The position numbers were made by a program, and so were the translations under genes. DNA of 64,000 bases from an uncultured Pelagibacteraceae bacterium (GTDB lineage Bacteria; Pseudomonadota; Alphaproteobacteria; Pelagibacterales; Pelagibacteraceae): assembly GCA_902610975.1 (NCBI GenBank), contig CACLXL010000004.1:2501-66500 (forward strand). The letters run 5' to 3'. Below are positions 39,475 to 47,796 of this stretch, in pieces. How positions within the stretch are numbered: position 1 is the first letter of the stretch; every line of letters starts with the position of its first letter. The notes under the pieces were generated by a model that worked only from the letters and a program-made list of their open reading frames with translations, did no database searches and was not told where the DNA came from.

Positions 39475-41310
39475 TTAGTCTAGCTCTATATCTTTACTGT
39501 AATCATTTATAAGCTTTTTATCCTGTTCATCTTTAAAAAGAATAAAGTTTTCGCAAACTAAGATGTCTAAATTTGTTCCCATAAAACATTTGAAAGCGTC
39601 TTCAACATTACCTACTATTGGCTCACCTCTGATATTAAAAGATGTATTTACAAGAATTGGACAACCAGTTAAATTTTTAAAAGCATTGATTAATTTATAA
39701 AATCTTGGATTAGTTTCTTTGTGGACAGTTTGAATTCTTGATGAATAGTCCACATGTGTGATTGCAGGAACACTTGATCTTTTTATGTTAAGTTTGTCAA
39801 TTCCAAACAAATTTTTTTCTTCGGAATTCATTTCAATTTGTTTATTTTTTTTTACATTAGCTACTAATAACATATAAGGACTTTTTTCTTTTGTTTCAAA
39901 CCAATTTGAGACTTCCTCATTTATAATTGAAGGAGCAAATGGTCTAAAACTTTCTCTAAATTTGATTTTTAAATTAAGCTCCTTTTGCATTTTTTCAGAT
40001 TGAGGATTACCTAAAATAGACCTGCCGCCTAATGCCCTTGGTCCAAATTCCATTCTGCCTTGAAACCAACCTACTGTTTTATTATTCTTAAGATTTATAG
40101 CTACTTCGTCAAAAAGCTCATTATCATTTTTTTTATGATAATTCGCATTCAAGGAATCCAAGACTTTTTGAACTTCTTTATTATCAAATTTGGGCCCAAG
40201 AAAAGACCCTTTCATTTCGTCGTCTTTATTAATTACTCTCTCCATATTTAAATCTTGATACCAATATCCCAATGCAGCACCTAAAGAACCACCTGCATCT
40301 CCTGCTGCGGGTTGTATCCATACATTTTCAAATATTCCTTTTTTTAAAATTTTTCCATTTACAACACAGTTAAGAGCTACCCCTCCCGCAAGACATAGAT
40401 TTGTAATTCCATATTCCATTTTAACATTTTCACAAATTTTCAAAATTATTTCTTCCAAAACCACTTGTATAGAAGCTGCCAAATCCATATGAAATTGAGT
40501 GAGCATTTGATCTCTCTTTCTCACGGGTTTTTCGAAAAGTTTTGAAAAGTTTTCCGATATCATCGTAAATCCCGTTTGATAATTAAAATATTTCATATTT
40601 AAGAAAAATGAACCATCCTCACGAACTTCAACTAGATTTTTTAAAATTTTTTCTTTGAATTTCGGCACTCCATATGGTGCTAATCCCATTACCTTATATT
40701 CACCGCTGTTAACTTTAAAGCCAAGATAATAAGTAAACGCAGAATAAAGCAAACCTAATGAGTGTGGAAAATGAATTTCTTTTTTAATCTCTATTTTATT
40801 TTCTTTCCCTATAGCTATAGTTGTTGTTGCTTTCTCCCCAACACCATCCAAAGTAAGAATTATGGCTTCTTTAAAAGGTGAGGGATAAAATGCTGAAGCT
40901 GCATGACTAAAATGATGCTCTGAAAATTTAATTTTGTTATACCCATTAAAGTTTTTATCTATTTTCTTTAAGTCATGATAAATCATTTTTTTTTGAAATA
41001 TCTTCTCGCCTAACCATAATGGAATTGATCTCATGTATGACTGAATCCCCTTGGGTGCAGAAAAAACATAAGTTTTTAATAATCTTTCAAATTTGAGTAA
41101 TGGTTTTTCGTAAAATATTACATAATCCACATCATTAAGATTTAATTTTCTCTCTTTAAGTACATATTTAATAGAATTAAAGGGAAAGCTAGAATCATGT
41201 TTTTTTCTAGAAAACCGTTCCTCTTGCGCTGCTGCTATGATTTCACTATTTATTAATAGTGAAGCAGCACTGTCATGATAAAAAGCGGAAATTCCTAAAA
41301 TTTTTGTCAT
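39475..41310 (-). CDS. NodU/CmcH-family carbamoyltransferase (copy C)
   Basis: 'KILGISAFYHDSAASLLINSEIIAAAQEERFSRKKHDSSFP', 'LCLAGGVALNCVVNGKI', 'GWFQGRMEFGPRALGGRSILGNP', 'PILVNTSFNIRGEPIVGN'. Confidence 0.95.
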   Translation of the reverse strand: MTKILGISAFYHDSAASLLINSEIIAAAQEERFSRKKHDSSFPFNSIKYVLKERKLNLNDVDYVIFYEKPLLKFERLLKTYVFSAPKGIQSYMRSIPLWLGEKIFQKKMIYHDLKKIDKNFNGYNKIKFSEHHFSHAASAFYPSPFKEAIILTLDGVGEKATTTIAIGKENKIEIKKEIHFPHSLGLLYSAFTYYLGFKVNSGEYKVMGLAPYGVPKFKEKILKNLVEVREDGSFFLNMKYFNYQTGFTMISENFSKLFEKPVRKRDQMLTQFHMDLAASIQVVLEEIILKICENVKMEYGITNLCLAGGVALNCVVNGKILKKGIFENVWIQPAAGDAGGSLGAALGYWYQDLNMERVINKDDEMKGSFLGPKFDNKEVQKVLDSLNANYHKKNDNELFDEVAINLKNNKTVGWFQGRMEFGPRALGGRSILGNPQSEKMQKELNLKIKFRESFRPFAPSIINEEVSNWFETKEKSPYMLLVANVKKNKQIEMNSEEKNLFGIDKLNIKRSSVPAITHVDYSSRIQTVHKETNPRFYKLINAFKNLTGCPILVNTSFNIRGEPIVGNVEDAFKCFMGTNLDILVCENFILFKDEQDKKLINDYSKDIELD

Positions 41311-41525
41311 TAAAACTGCTTATCCATACTACTCATTTTCCGAGATCTTCTTAACCAAAAACTTTTTTTATCCTTATAATTGCCTAACTTATTTAGGATA
41401 AAAGTTAAAAACCCTAATGGAGTTATAATTAAAATGAAAATTAATAAAGACAGAGGGATAAATATAATTTTTTTGAGAAGGCTTATTAATCTTGAAGACA
41501 TGCTTATTAATATATAGAAATTCAA
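41310..41525 (-). CDS. Small membrane protein, SxtJ C-terminus-like, coupled to carbamoyltransferase
   Basis: TM helix followed by 'GFLTFILNKLGNYKDKKSFWLRRSRKMSSMDKQF', resembling the SxtJ-type C-terminal tail found beside carbamoyltransferases. Shares a base with the carbamoyltransferase start. Confidence 0.5.
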   Translation of the reverse strand: MNFYILISMSSRLISLLKKIIFIPLSLLIFILIITPLGFLTFILNKLGNYKDKKSFWLRRSRKMSSMDKQF

Positions 41526-41550
41526 ATGAATACAATATTTATCATTTCGT

Positions 41551-42345
41551 ATGACTAAAAAATCACCATTAATAAGCGTTATAATGAATGCCCGTAATAG
41601 CGAAAAATACTTAGATGAATGTCTTAGAAGTTTAAAGACTCAATCTTATAAAAAATGGGAATTAGTTTTTTTTGATAATTGTTCTTCTGATAATACTCAA
41701 AAAATATTAAAAAAATCAAAAATTAAAAAATTAAAATATTATTTTTCTAAAAGTAGATTAAAACTTTATCGTGCAAGAAATTTAGCTATTAAAAAAGCCT
41801 CTGGAGATTACATAACTTTTTTAGATACTGACGATATATGGGCAAAAGATAAGTTACAAAAACAAATAAATTTTCTAAGAAAAAATACAGAATTTAAGAT
41901 GATATACTCAAATTATTACATTATTGATAAGTACAAAAAAAATAAAAAATTAAAATTTAAAAGCCCTTTACCAAGCGGTAAAATTACAGATAATCTTTTA
42001 AAAGAATATGTTATCGCAATACTCACAGTCATGGTTGAAAAAAATATAATTTTAAAAAATAAATTTAATGAAAAATATGAAATTATAGGAGATTTTGATC
42101 TTTTCTTAAAATTAAGCAAAAATTATAAAATTGGAAAAATTCAAAAGCCATTAGCTTTTTATAGACAACATGAAACAAACTTCTCAAAAAAAACTAAGAT
42201 TTATAAAGATGAATTAAATGAATGGATTGTAAATAATCGTGAAAAACTCGCAAAATCTGGTCATAATTTAACTTATTTAAAATTTTATTTATTTAAATTA
42301 AAATTGAAAAATTTAATTAAACTAATTTTTAATTTGGGTGTGTAG
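41551..42345 (+). CDS. Glycosyltransferase family 2
   Basis: 'PLISVIMNARNSEKYLDECLRSLKTQSYKKWELVFFDNCSSDNTQKIL', 'RNLAIKKASGDYITFLDTDDIWAKDKLQKQINFL'. Stop TAG is at 42343-42345. Confidence 0.92.
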   Translation: MTKKSPLISVIMNARNSEKYLDECLRSLKTQSYKKWELVFFDNCSSDNTQKILKKSKIKKLKYYFSKSRLKLYRARNLAIKKASGDYITFLDTDDIWAKDKLQKQINFLRKNTEFKMIYSNYYIIDKYKKNKKLKFKSPLPSGKITDNLLKEYVIAILTVMVEKNIILKNKFNEKYEIIGDFDLFLKLSKNYKIGKIQKPLAFYRQHETNFSKKTKIYKDELNEWIVNNREKLAKSGHNLTYLKFYLFKLKLKNLIKLIFNLGV

Positions 42346-42410
42346 TTCAGTGGTAGAACGCTACGTTGACATCGTAGAGGTCATAAGTTCAATTCTTATC
42401 ACACCCACCA
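42336..42410 (+). tRNA. tRNA-Val (GAC), CCA encoded
   Basis: GGGTGTG...CACACCC acceptor stem + CCA; anticodon arm ctacg-ttGACat-cgtag; T-arm 'aagttcaattctt'. Confidence 0.95.
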
Positions 42411-42471
42411 AAAGCCTAATATAAGCCTATAATCAGCTATTTACTTATTAATATAAAAATATTATAAAGCC

Positions 42472-42590
42472 TTGCCTGGTGATTATTGCGAAGGGGCCAC
42501 ACCCGATTCCATTCCGAACTCGGAAGTTAAGTCCTTCAGCGCCGATGGTACTTTGTCTTAAGATACGGGAGAGTAGGACGTTGCCAGGCT
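42472..42590 (+). rRNA. rrf: 5S ribosomal RNA
   Basis: 'tgcctggtgattattgcgaaggggccacacccgattccattccgaactcggaagttaagtccttcagcgccgatggtact...gggagagtaggacgttgccaggct' with a terminal helix. Confidence 0.95.
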
Positions 42591-42608
42591 TAAACAATTT
42601 ACAAATTT

Positions 42609-42734
42609 ATGAAAGTAGCTAGCTCATTAAAATCACTAAAAAAAAGAGATCTAAACTCCAAGCTAGTAAAGCGTAGAGGCAAACTTTACGTTATAAACAA
42701 GAAAAATCCAAGATTCAAAGCTCGTCAAGGTTAG
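42609..42734 (+). CDS. rpmJ: Ribosomal protein L36
   Basis: [41 protein letters not shown]; too short for the ORF track. Confidence 0.95.
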   Translation: MKVASSLKSLKKRDLNSKLVKRRGKLYVINKKNPRFKARQG

Positions 42735-42741
42735 TCACATT

Positions 42742-42852
42742 ATGAGCGAAAACGATTTTAAAAAAACATACAGCGGTTTCACAAAATTTGTTTTGTGGAG
42801 CACTCTTGCAGTTGTAGCTTTATTAGTAATTTTAGCAGTTACGTTACTGTAG
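42742..42852 (+). CDS. Small TM protein, probably aa3-type cytochrome oxidase subunit IV-like
   Basis: MSENDFKKTYSGFTKFVLWSTLAVVALLVILAVTLL; typical N-terminal 'T+xGFxKFxxW' plus one TM; upstream of pnt genes. Confidence 0.6.
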   Translation: MSENDFKKTYSGFTKFVLWSTLAVVALLVILAVTLL

Positions 42853-42863
42853 AATAAATTATT

Positions 42864-43958
42864 ATGATAGTTGGATCAATTAAGGAAAATACAACACTAG
42901 AAAAAAGAGTTTCAATTACACCTGAGTCTGCAAAAAATATTATTTCACTAGGATTGAAAGTATGTATCGAAAAAAATTATGCATCTCATCTTGGAATTCA
43001 AGATGATGAATTTAAAAATATTGGAGTTGAAATAAAAAATTCATCAACTGAAGTTTTTACTTTAAGCAATCTGATTACAAAGGTTAATTGTCCATCTGAG
43101 GAAGAAATTACAATATTAAAAGAAAACACAATTTTAGTTGGTATGCTTAATCCTTCAAAAAATAAAAATCAAATCGAAAAAATTATTTATAAAAAAATAA
43201 AGCCTTTTTCTTTAGAACTACTACCAAGAATCACTAGGGCTCAATCAATGGACGTTTTATCTTCCCAATCAAATTTAGCAGGATACAGAGCAGTAGTTGA
43301 TTGTGTTGCTGAGTTTGAAAAAGCTGTACCTATGATGATGACAGCTGCCGGTACTGTTCCTGCTGCAAAAGTTTTAGTTATTGGCGCAGGAGTTGCGGGT
43401 TTACAAGCCATCGCTACAGCAAAGAGATTGGGTGCAATTGTTTCAGCTACAGATGTTAGAGCAGCATCTAAGGAGCAAGTAGAAAGTTTGGGAGGAAAGT
43501 TTTTAACTGTAGAACAATCTGAAGATATGGAAACTGCAGGTGGATATGCAAAAGAGGCATCTGATGATTACAAAAAAAAACAAGCTGATATGATGAAAGA
43601 GGCATTGAGAAAAAATGATATTATTATTTGTACAGCATTAATTCCTGGAAAACCCGCTCCTAGAATTTTAACAGAAGATTTAGTAAAACTTTTAAAGCCT
43701 GGATCTGTAGTTTACGATTTGGCAGCAGAGCAGGGAGGAAATTCTGCTTTTTCGGAGCCAGGAAAAATTAATACAATAAATGGAATAAAGGTTATTGGAG
43801 TAAAAAGTTTAATGAATAGTTTGCCGCTTACAGCTTCAAGTTTGTACGCTAAAAACTTATTTAGTTTCATAAGAAACTTGTATAGTAAAGAAAGGAAAGA
43901 TTTTAATATTAATTTAGAAGATGAGATAATTGAAAAATCTTTAATTAAAAAGGTTTAA
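42864..43958 (+). CDS. pntAA: NAD(P) transhydrogenase subunit alpha part 1
   Basis: 'ENTTLEKRVSITPESAKNI', 'RITRAQSMDVLSSQSNLAGYRAVVDCV', 'VLVIGAGVAGLQAIATAKRLGAIVSATDVRAASKEQVESLGGKFL'. Confidence 0.95.
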   Translation: MIVGSIKENTTLEKRVSITPESAKNIISLGLKVCIEKNYASHLGIQDDEFKNIGVEIKNSSTEVFTLSNLITKVNCPSEEEITILKENTILVGMLNPSKNKNQIEKIIYKKIKPFSLELLPRITRAQSMDVLSSQSNLAGYRAVVDCVAEFEKAVPMMMTAAGTVPAAKVLVIGAGVAGLQAIATAKRLGAIVSATDVRAASKEQVESLGGKFLTVEQSEDMETAGGYAKEASDDYKKKQADMMKEALRKNDIIICTALIPGKPAPRILTEDLVKLLKPGSVVYDLAAEQGGNSAFSEPGKINTINGIKVIGVKSLMNSLPLTASSLYAKNLFSFIRNLYSKERKDFNINLEDEIIEKSLIKKV

Positions 43959-43960
43959 TT

Positions 43961-44272
43961 ATGGAGATAGATCCGTTTATATTTAGATTAAGTATTTTTA
44001 TTTTATCAATATTTATTGGGTACTACGTGGTATGGAGCGTGACCCCATCTCTTCATACACCTTTGATGTCTGTCACTAATGCTATCTCATCAGTGATTAT
44101 AGTTGGAGCAATTATTGCAGCACTTGCTGGTGTTGCTGATAGTGTTTTTACGATTTCGAGTATATTTGGTTTTGTCGCAATCGTTTTAGCCGCGATAAAC
44201 ATTTTTGGTGGTTTTTTAGTTACTCAAAGAATGCTCCAAATGTATAAAAAAAAAAAAGATAAAAAGAAATGA
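43961..44272 (+). CDS. pntAB: NAD(P) transhydrogenase subunit alpha part 2
   Basis: 'YYVVWSVTPSLHTPLMSVTNAISSVIIVGAI...GGFLVTQRMLQMYKKK'. Confidence 0.95.
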   Translation: MEIDPFIFRLSIFILSIFIGYYVVWSVTPSLHTPLMSVTNAISSVIIVGAIIAALAGVADSVFTISSIFGFVAIVLAAINIFGGFLVTQRMLQMYKKKKDKKK

Positions 44273-45672
44273 TATCTTCAAACCTATCAGCAATTTTTTA
44301 TTTAGTTTCGGGAATACTATTCATTCTTGCGTTAAGGGGATTGTCATCTCCAGATACATCTAGACAAGGAAATTATTTTGGAATTGCGGGAATGATAATT
44401 GCTATCGTTGTAACATTTTTATCTATTGGTAATTTTTCAACATCATTAATTTATGTTATTATTTTTCTAGTAATTGGTGGAGCAATTGGTGCTTTTATTG
44501 CTTTTAGAATTCCAATGACCGCAATGCCAGAACTAGTAGCGGGTTTCCATAGTTTAGTTGGTTTAGCAGCTGTTTTTGTAGCTATAGCAGCTTTTTTAAA
44601 TCCCGAGTCTTTTAACTTAGGAAAAATAGGTGATATTAAACTGGCTAGCTTAATAGAAATGTCAATCGGTGCTGCTGTAGGAGCAATAACTTTTTCAGGA
44701 TCTATAATAGCCTTTTTGAAATTGAGAGGTATCATGTCTGGGGCACCAATTACATTTAGTGGTCAACACATTTTGAATTTATTTCTTGGAATAAGTATTT
44801 TTGTTTTAATTTTTTATTTGTGTAAGACCCAGTCATCAAATATTTTTTGGACAGTTATTTTAATTTCTTTTTTAGTAGGTGTTTTATTAATTATACCTAT
44901 CGGTGGAGCAGATATGCCAGTAGTAATTTCAATGCTTAATTCTTACTCTGGCTGGGCAGCAGCTGGTATAGGTTTTACATTAGAAAATACAGCTTTAATT
45001 ATTACCGGCGCCCTTGTTGGATCTTCGGGAGCAATACTTTCTTACATTATGTGTAAGGCGATGAATAGGTCATTCGCAAGTGTAATACTTGGAGGTTTTG
45101 GTGCAGAAAGTTCTGCTGATGAAATAAAACAAAAGAAAGATCAGAAACCAGTGAAAAGTGGTAACGCAGAGGACGCAGCTTTTTTAATGAAAAACGCTTC
45201 ATCTGTAATAATTGTTCCAGGATATGGTATGGCTGTTGCTCAGGCTCAACATGCTCTTAGAGAGATGGTTGATAAATTAAAAAAGAATGATATCAAAGTT
45301 ACCTATGCAATTCATCCAGTTGCCGGAAGAATGCCTGGTCACATGAATGTATTATTAGCAGAGGCGAATGTACCTTACGATGAAGTTTTTGAACTTGAAG
45401 ATATAAATAATGATTTTGCTAATTCAGATGTTGCATTTGTAATTGGAGCTAACGATGTAACTAATCCTGTAGCAAAAACAGATCCTAAAAGCCCAATTTT
45501 TGGCATGCCAGTTCTTGATGTTGAAAAATGTAAATCTGTTTTGTTTGTCAAAAGAAGTTTATCACCCGGATATGCAGGGATAGATAATGAACTTTTTTAT
45601 AAAGATAATACCTTAATGTTATTTGCTGATGCTAAAAAAATGACAGAAGATATTGTTAAAAATTTGGATTAA
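44269..45672 (+). CDS. pntB: NAD(P) transhydrogenase subunit beta
   Basis: 'LRGLSSPDTSRQGNYFGIAGM', 'IGGADMPVVISMLNSYSGWAAAGIGFTL', 'GYGMAVAQAQHALREM', 'IHPVAGRMPGHMNVLLAEANVPYDEV'. Confidence 0.96.
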   Translation: MISSNLSAIFYLVSGILFILALRGLSSPDTSRQGNYFGIAGMIIAIVVTFLSIGNFSTSLIYVIIFLVIGGAIGAFIAFRIPMTAMPELVAGFHSLVGLAAVFVAIAAFLNPESFNLGKIGDIKLASLIEMSIGAAVGAITFSGSIIAFLKLRGIMSGAPITFSGQHILNLFLGISIFVLIFYLCKTQSSNIFWTVILISFLVGVLLIIPIGGADMPVVISMLNSYSGWAAAGIGFTLENTALIITGALVGSSGAILSYIMCKAMNRSFASVILGGFGAESSADEIKQKKDQKPVKSGNAEDAAFLMKNASSVIIVPGYGMAVAQAQHALREMVDKLKKNDIKVTYAIHPVAGRMPGHMNVLLAEANVPYDEVFELEDINNDFANSDVAFVIGANDVTNPVAKTDPKSPIFGMPVLDVEKCKSVLFVKRSLSPGYAGIDNELFYKDNTLMLFADAKKMTEDIVKNLD

Positions 45673-46370
45673 TGAAAACAAAAATATTCTGCGATATAGC
45701 TGATTATAAAACAATTAAATTTTTCAATAGTAAATCTTTTGTAGATGGCTTTACTACAAATCCAAGCTTAATGAGATTAGCAGGAGCTAAGAATTACAAA
45801 GATTATTCGCTTAAAATATTAAAAATTTGTAAAAAAAAACCAATCTCCTTTGAAGTATTTGCTGACAATGCAAAAGACATGCTCAAGCAAGCCTACGAAA
45901 TTAATTCTTGGGGAAAAAATGTCTATGTTAAAATTCCAGTTGTTAATTCTAAGGGGACATTCATGGGAGCAGTTATTAAAGAATTAAGTGACAAAGGTAT
46001 CAAACTTAATATAACTGCGGTATATACGTTTGAGCAAACTCAAAAAATTTATAAAAAACTGAACAAAAAAACTAAATCTATAATCTCAATATTTGCAGGA
46101 AGAATGGCAGACAAAGGAAAAGATCCTCTTCCTATATTTAAAAAAAGTATTTCATTAACTAAAAATAGCAAAAATGTTGATATCCTTTGGGCCAGTACAC
46201 GTGAAGCTTATAATTATTTACAAGCTAAACAATTAAAATGTAATATTATTACGATGCCACCAAAAATTATTAATCAAATTAATTCATTTGGTAAAAGTTT
46301 TAAAGATATGACTTTAAATACCGTAGCAGGGTTCTTGAAAGATAGTAAAAAGTCAAAGTTCCGTCTTTAA
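45672..46370 (+). CDS. Transaldolase/fructose-6-phosphate aldolase-like protein
   Basis: 'KIFCDIADYKTIKFF...VDGFTTNPSLMRLAGAKNYKDY', 'VYVKIPVVNSKG', 'KLNITAVYTFEQTQKI', 'ISIFAGRMADKGKDP', 'ILWASTREAYNYLQAKQLKCNIITMPPKII'. Confidence 0.85.
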   Translation: MKTKIFCDIADYKTIKFFNSKSFVDGFTTNPSLMRLAGAKNYKDYSLKILKICKKKPISFEVFADNAKDMLKQAYEINSWGKNVYVKIPVVNSKGTFMGAVIKELSDKGIKLNITAVYTFEQTQKIYKKLNKKTKSIISIFAGRMADKGKDPLPIFKKSISLTKNSKNVDILWASTREAYNYLQAKQLKCNIITMPPKIINQINSFGKSFKDMTLNTVAGFLKDSKKSKFRL

Positions 46371-46389
46371 TTTTCAAAAATTGAAATTT

Positions 46390-46466
<77 letters not shown>

Positions 46467-46471
46467 TTAAG

Positions 46472-46690
46472 TTATTTTTTTTTAATATTTATTGCTTGAA
46501 GCTTATCTTTTTCCTCTTTTATATCATATATAATTGTTTGCTCCTCTTTTAAAACTCTTAATTTTGAGCTTTCAAGTGCTGATACATGAAGAAAAATATC
46601 CTTTTTTGTCTTATCGTCTGTAATAAATCCATAACCTTTTTTAGCATTGAACCATTTTACTTTACCAGATGGCATTTTTAATCCTCTCAT
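46472..46690 (-). CDS. Cold-shock domain protein
   Basis: 'MPSGKVKWFNAKKGYGFITDDKTKKDIFLHVSAL'. Confidence 0.95.
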   Translation of the reverse strand: MRGLKMPSGKVKWFNAKKGYGFITDDKTKKDIFLHVSALESSKLRVLKEEQTIIYDIKEEKDKLQAINIKKK

Positions 46691-46710
46691 TTAATTATTA
46701 AATATTTGTT

Positions 46711-46905
46711 TTAGTATCTGTTTTTTAATTTTTGGAGTTTTTTTATTCTTTTAAGATTTTCAGTTTGAACTCTTTTTTTTTTTTCAGATGGTTTTTCATA
46801 AGTACTTTTCATTTTCATCACTTTGAAAAAACCCTCTTTTTGAAGCTTTCTTTTTAGAACTCTTATAGCTTGTTCTACATTATTATCTTTTACGTCTATT
46901 TTAAT
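46711..46905 (-). CDS. rpsU: Ribosomal protein S21, apparent ATT start
   Basis: Translated by hand: (I/M)KIDVKDNNVEQAIRVLKRKLQKEGFFKVMKMKSTYEKPSEKKKRVQTENLKRIKKLQKLKNRY*. Clear S21 core; GGAGG (46911-46915, minus) five nt before ATT. Missing from the ORF track because there is no ATG/GTG/TTG. Confidence 0.88.
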   Translation of the reverse strand: MKIDVKDNNVEQAIRVLKRKLQKEGFFKVMKMKSTYEKPSEKKKRVQTENLKRIKKLQKLKNRY

Positions 46906-46955
46906 AAAAACCTCCAGTTAATTTTGTGGTTGGTATCATCTTCAACTTTATTTGT

Positions 46956-47540
46956 CTATAGAGAAGCAGCTTGTGCCTTTTTTTCAGCCCTAATTTTAGC
47001 TTTTTTCTCTCTTTCAACTCTTCTTTTAGCTTTATCCAAACTTTTTTGAAAAGCTTCTTGAGTGCACAAAGCTAAAATTACTGGGTCTCTTGGTTTAAGA
47101 CTCGAAAAATTCCAATAACTTCTTTTTCTAATAAGTGAAACTGTGCCCTTGGTGCTTCCAACTAGCTTTGAAATTTGGCCATCAGTTAACTCAGAAGCAT
47201 TTTTACATAACCATAAAATTGCATCAGGCCGATCTTGCCTTTTTGAGAGAGGCGTATATTTAGGTTTTTTTCTCTCTTTAACTTCAACTTTATCTATTTT
47301 TTTTAGCAGGCTGAGTTTTTTATCAGGATTTTTAGAACAATTTTCAATTTCTTCCCTAGAAAGCTGACCAGCTAAAATTGGATTATATGCTTTAATACCT
47401 TTTGCAACGTCACCGTCTGCTATACCTTTTACTTCTAATTCATGTAGATCACAAAACTCTGCAATTTGTTTAAATGTAAGCGTAGTATTTTCAACAAGCC
47501 AAACAGCTGTCGCTTTTGGCATAAATGGAGTTTCTGTCAT
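46956..47540 (-). CDS. DUF1013-family protein (TrcR-like cell cycle regulator)
   Basis: 'PFMPKATAVWLVENTTLTFKQIAEFCDLHELEVKGIADGDVAKGIKAYNPILAGQLSREEIE', 'DAILWLCKNASELTDGQISKLVGSTKGTVSLIRKRSYWN'. Confidence 0.9.
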   Translation of the reverse strand: MTETPFMPKATAVWLVENTTLTFKQIAEFCDLHELEVKGIADGDVAKGIKAYNPILAGQLSREEIENCSKNPDKKLSLLKKIDKVEVKERKKPKYTPLSKRQDRPDAILWLCKNASELTDGQISKLVGSTKGTVSLIRKRSYWNFSSLKPRDPVILALCTQEAFQKSLDKAKRRVEREKKAKIRAEKKAQAASL

Positions 47541-47543
47541 ATA

Positions 47544-47768
47544 CTATTTTTTTGTTCTTAGATTACTAAATTTTTTATTATATTTACTTACTCGACCTTT
47601 ATCTAAAACTTTTTGTGTACCACCTGTCCATGCGAAGTGAGATTTAGGATCTATATCAAGTTTTAAAATATCGTTTTCTTTACCCCAAGTGGATTTTGTT
47701 TCAAATTCAGAACCATCTGTCATTACGACTTTTATTTTATGATAATCGGGATGAATGTTTTTTTTCAT
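47544..47768 (-). CDS. rpmE: Ribosomal protein L31
   Basis: '[67 protein letters not shown]'. Confidence 0.94.
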   Translation of the reverse strand: MKKNIHPDYHKIKVVMTDGSEFETKSTWGKENDILKLDIDPKSHFAWTGGTQKVLDKGRVSKYNKKFSNLRTKK

Positions 47769-47796
47769 GAACGGAGTCTTATAATATTAATTGTTT

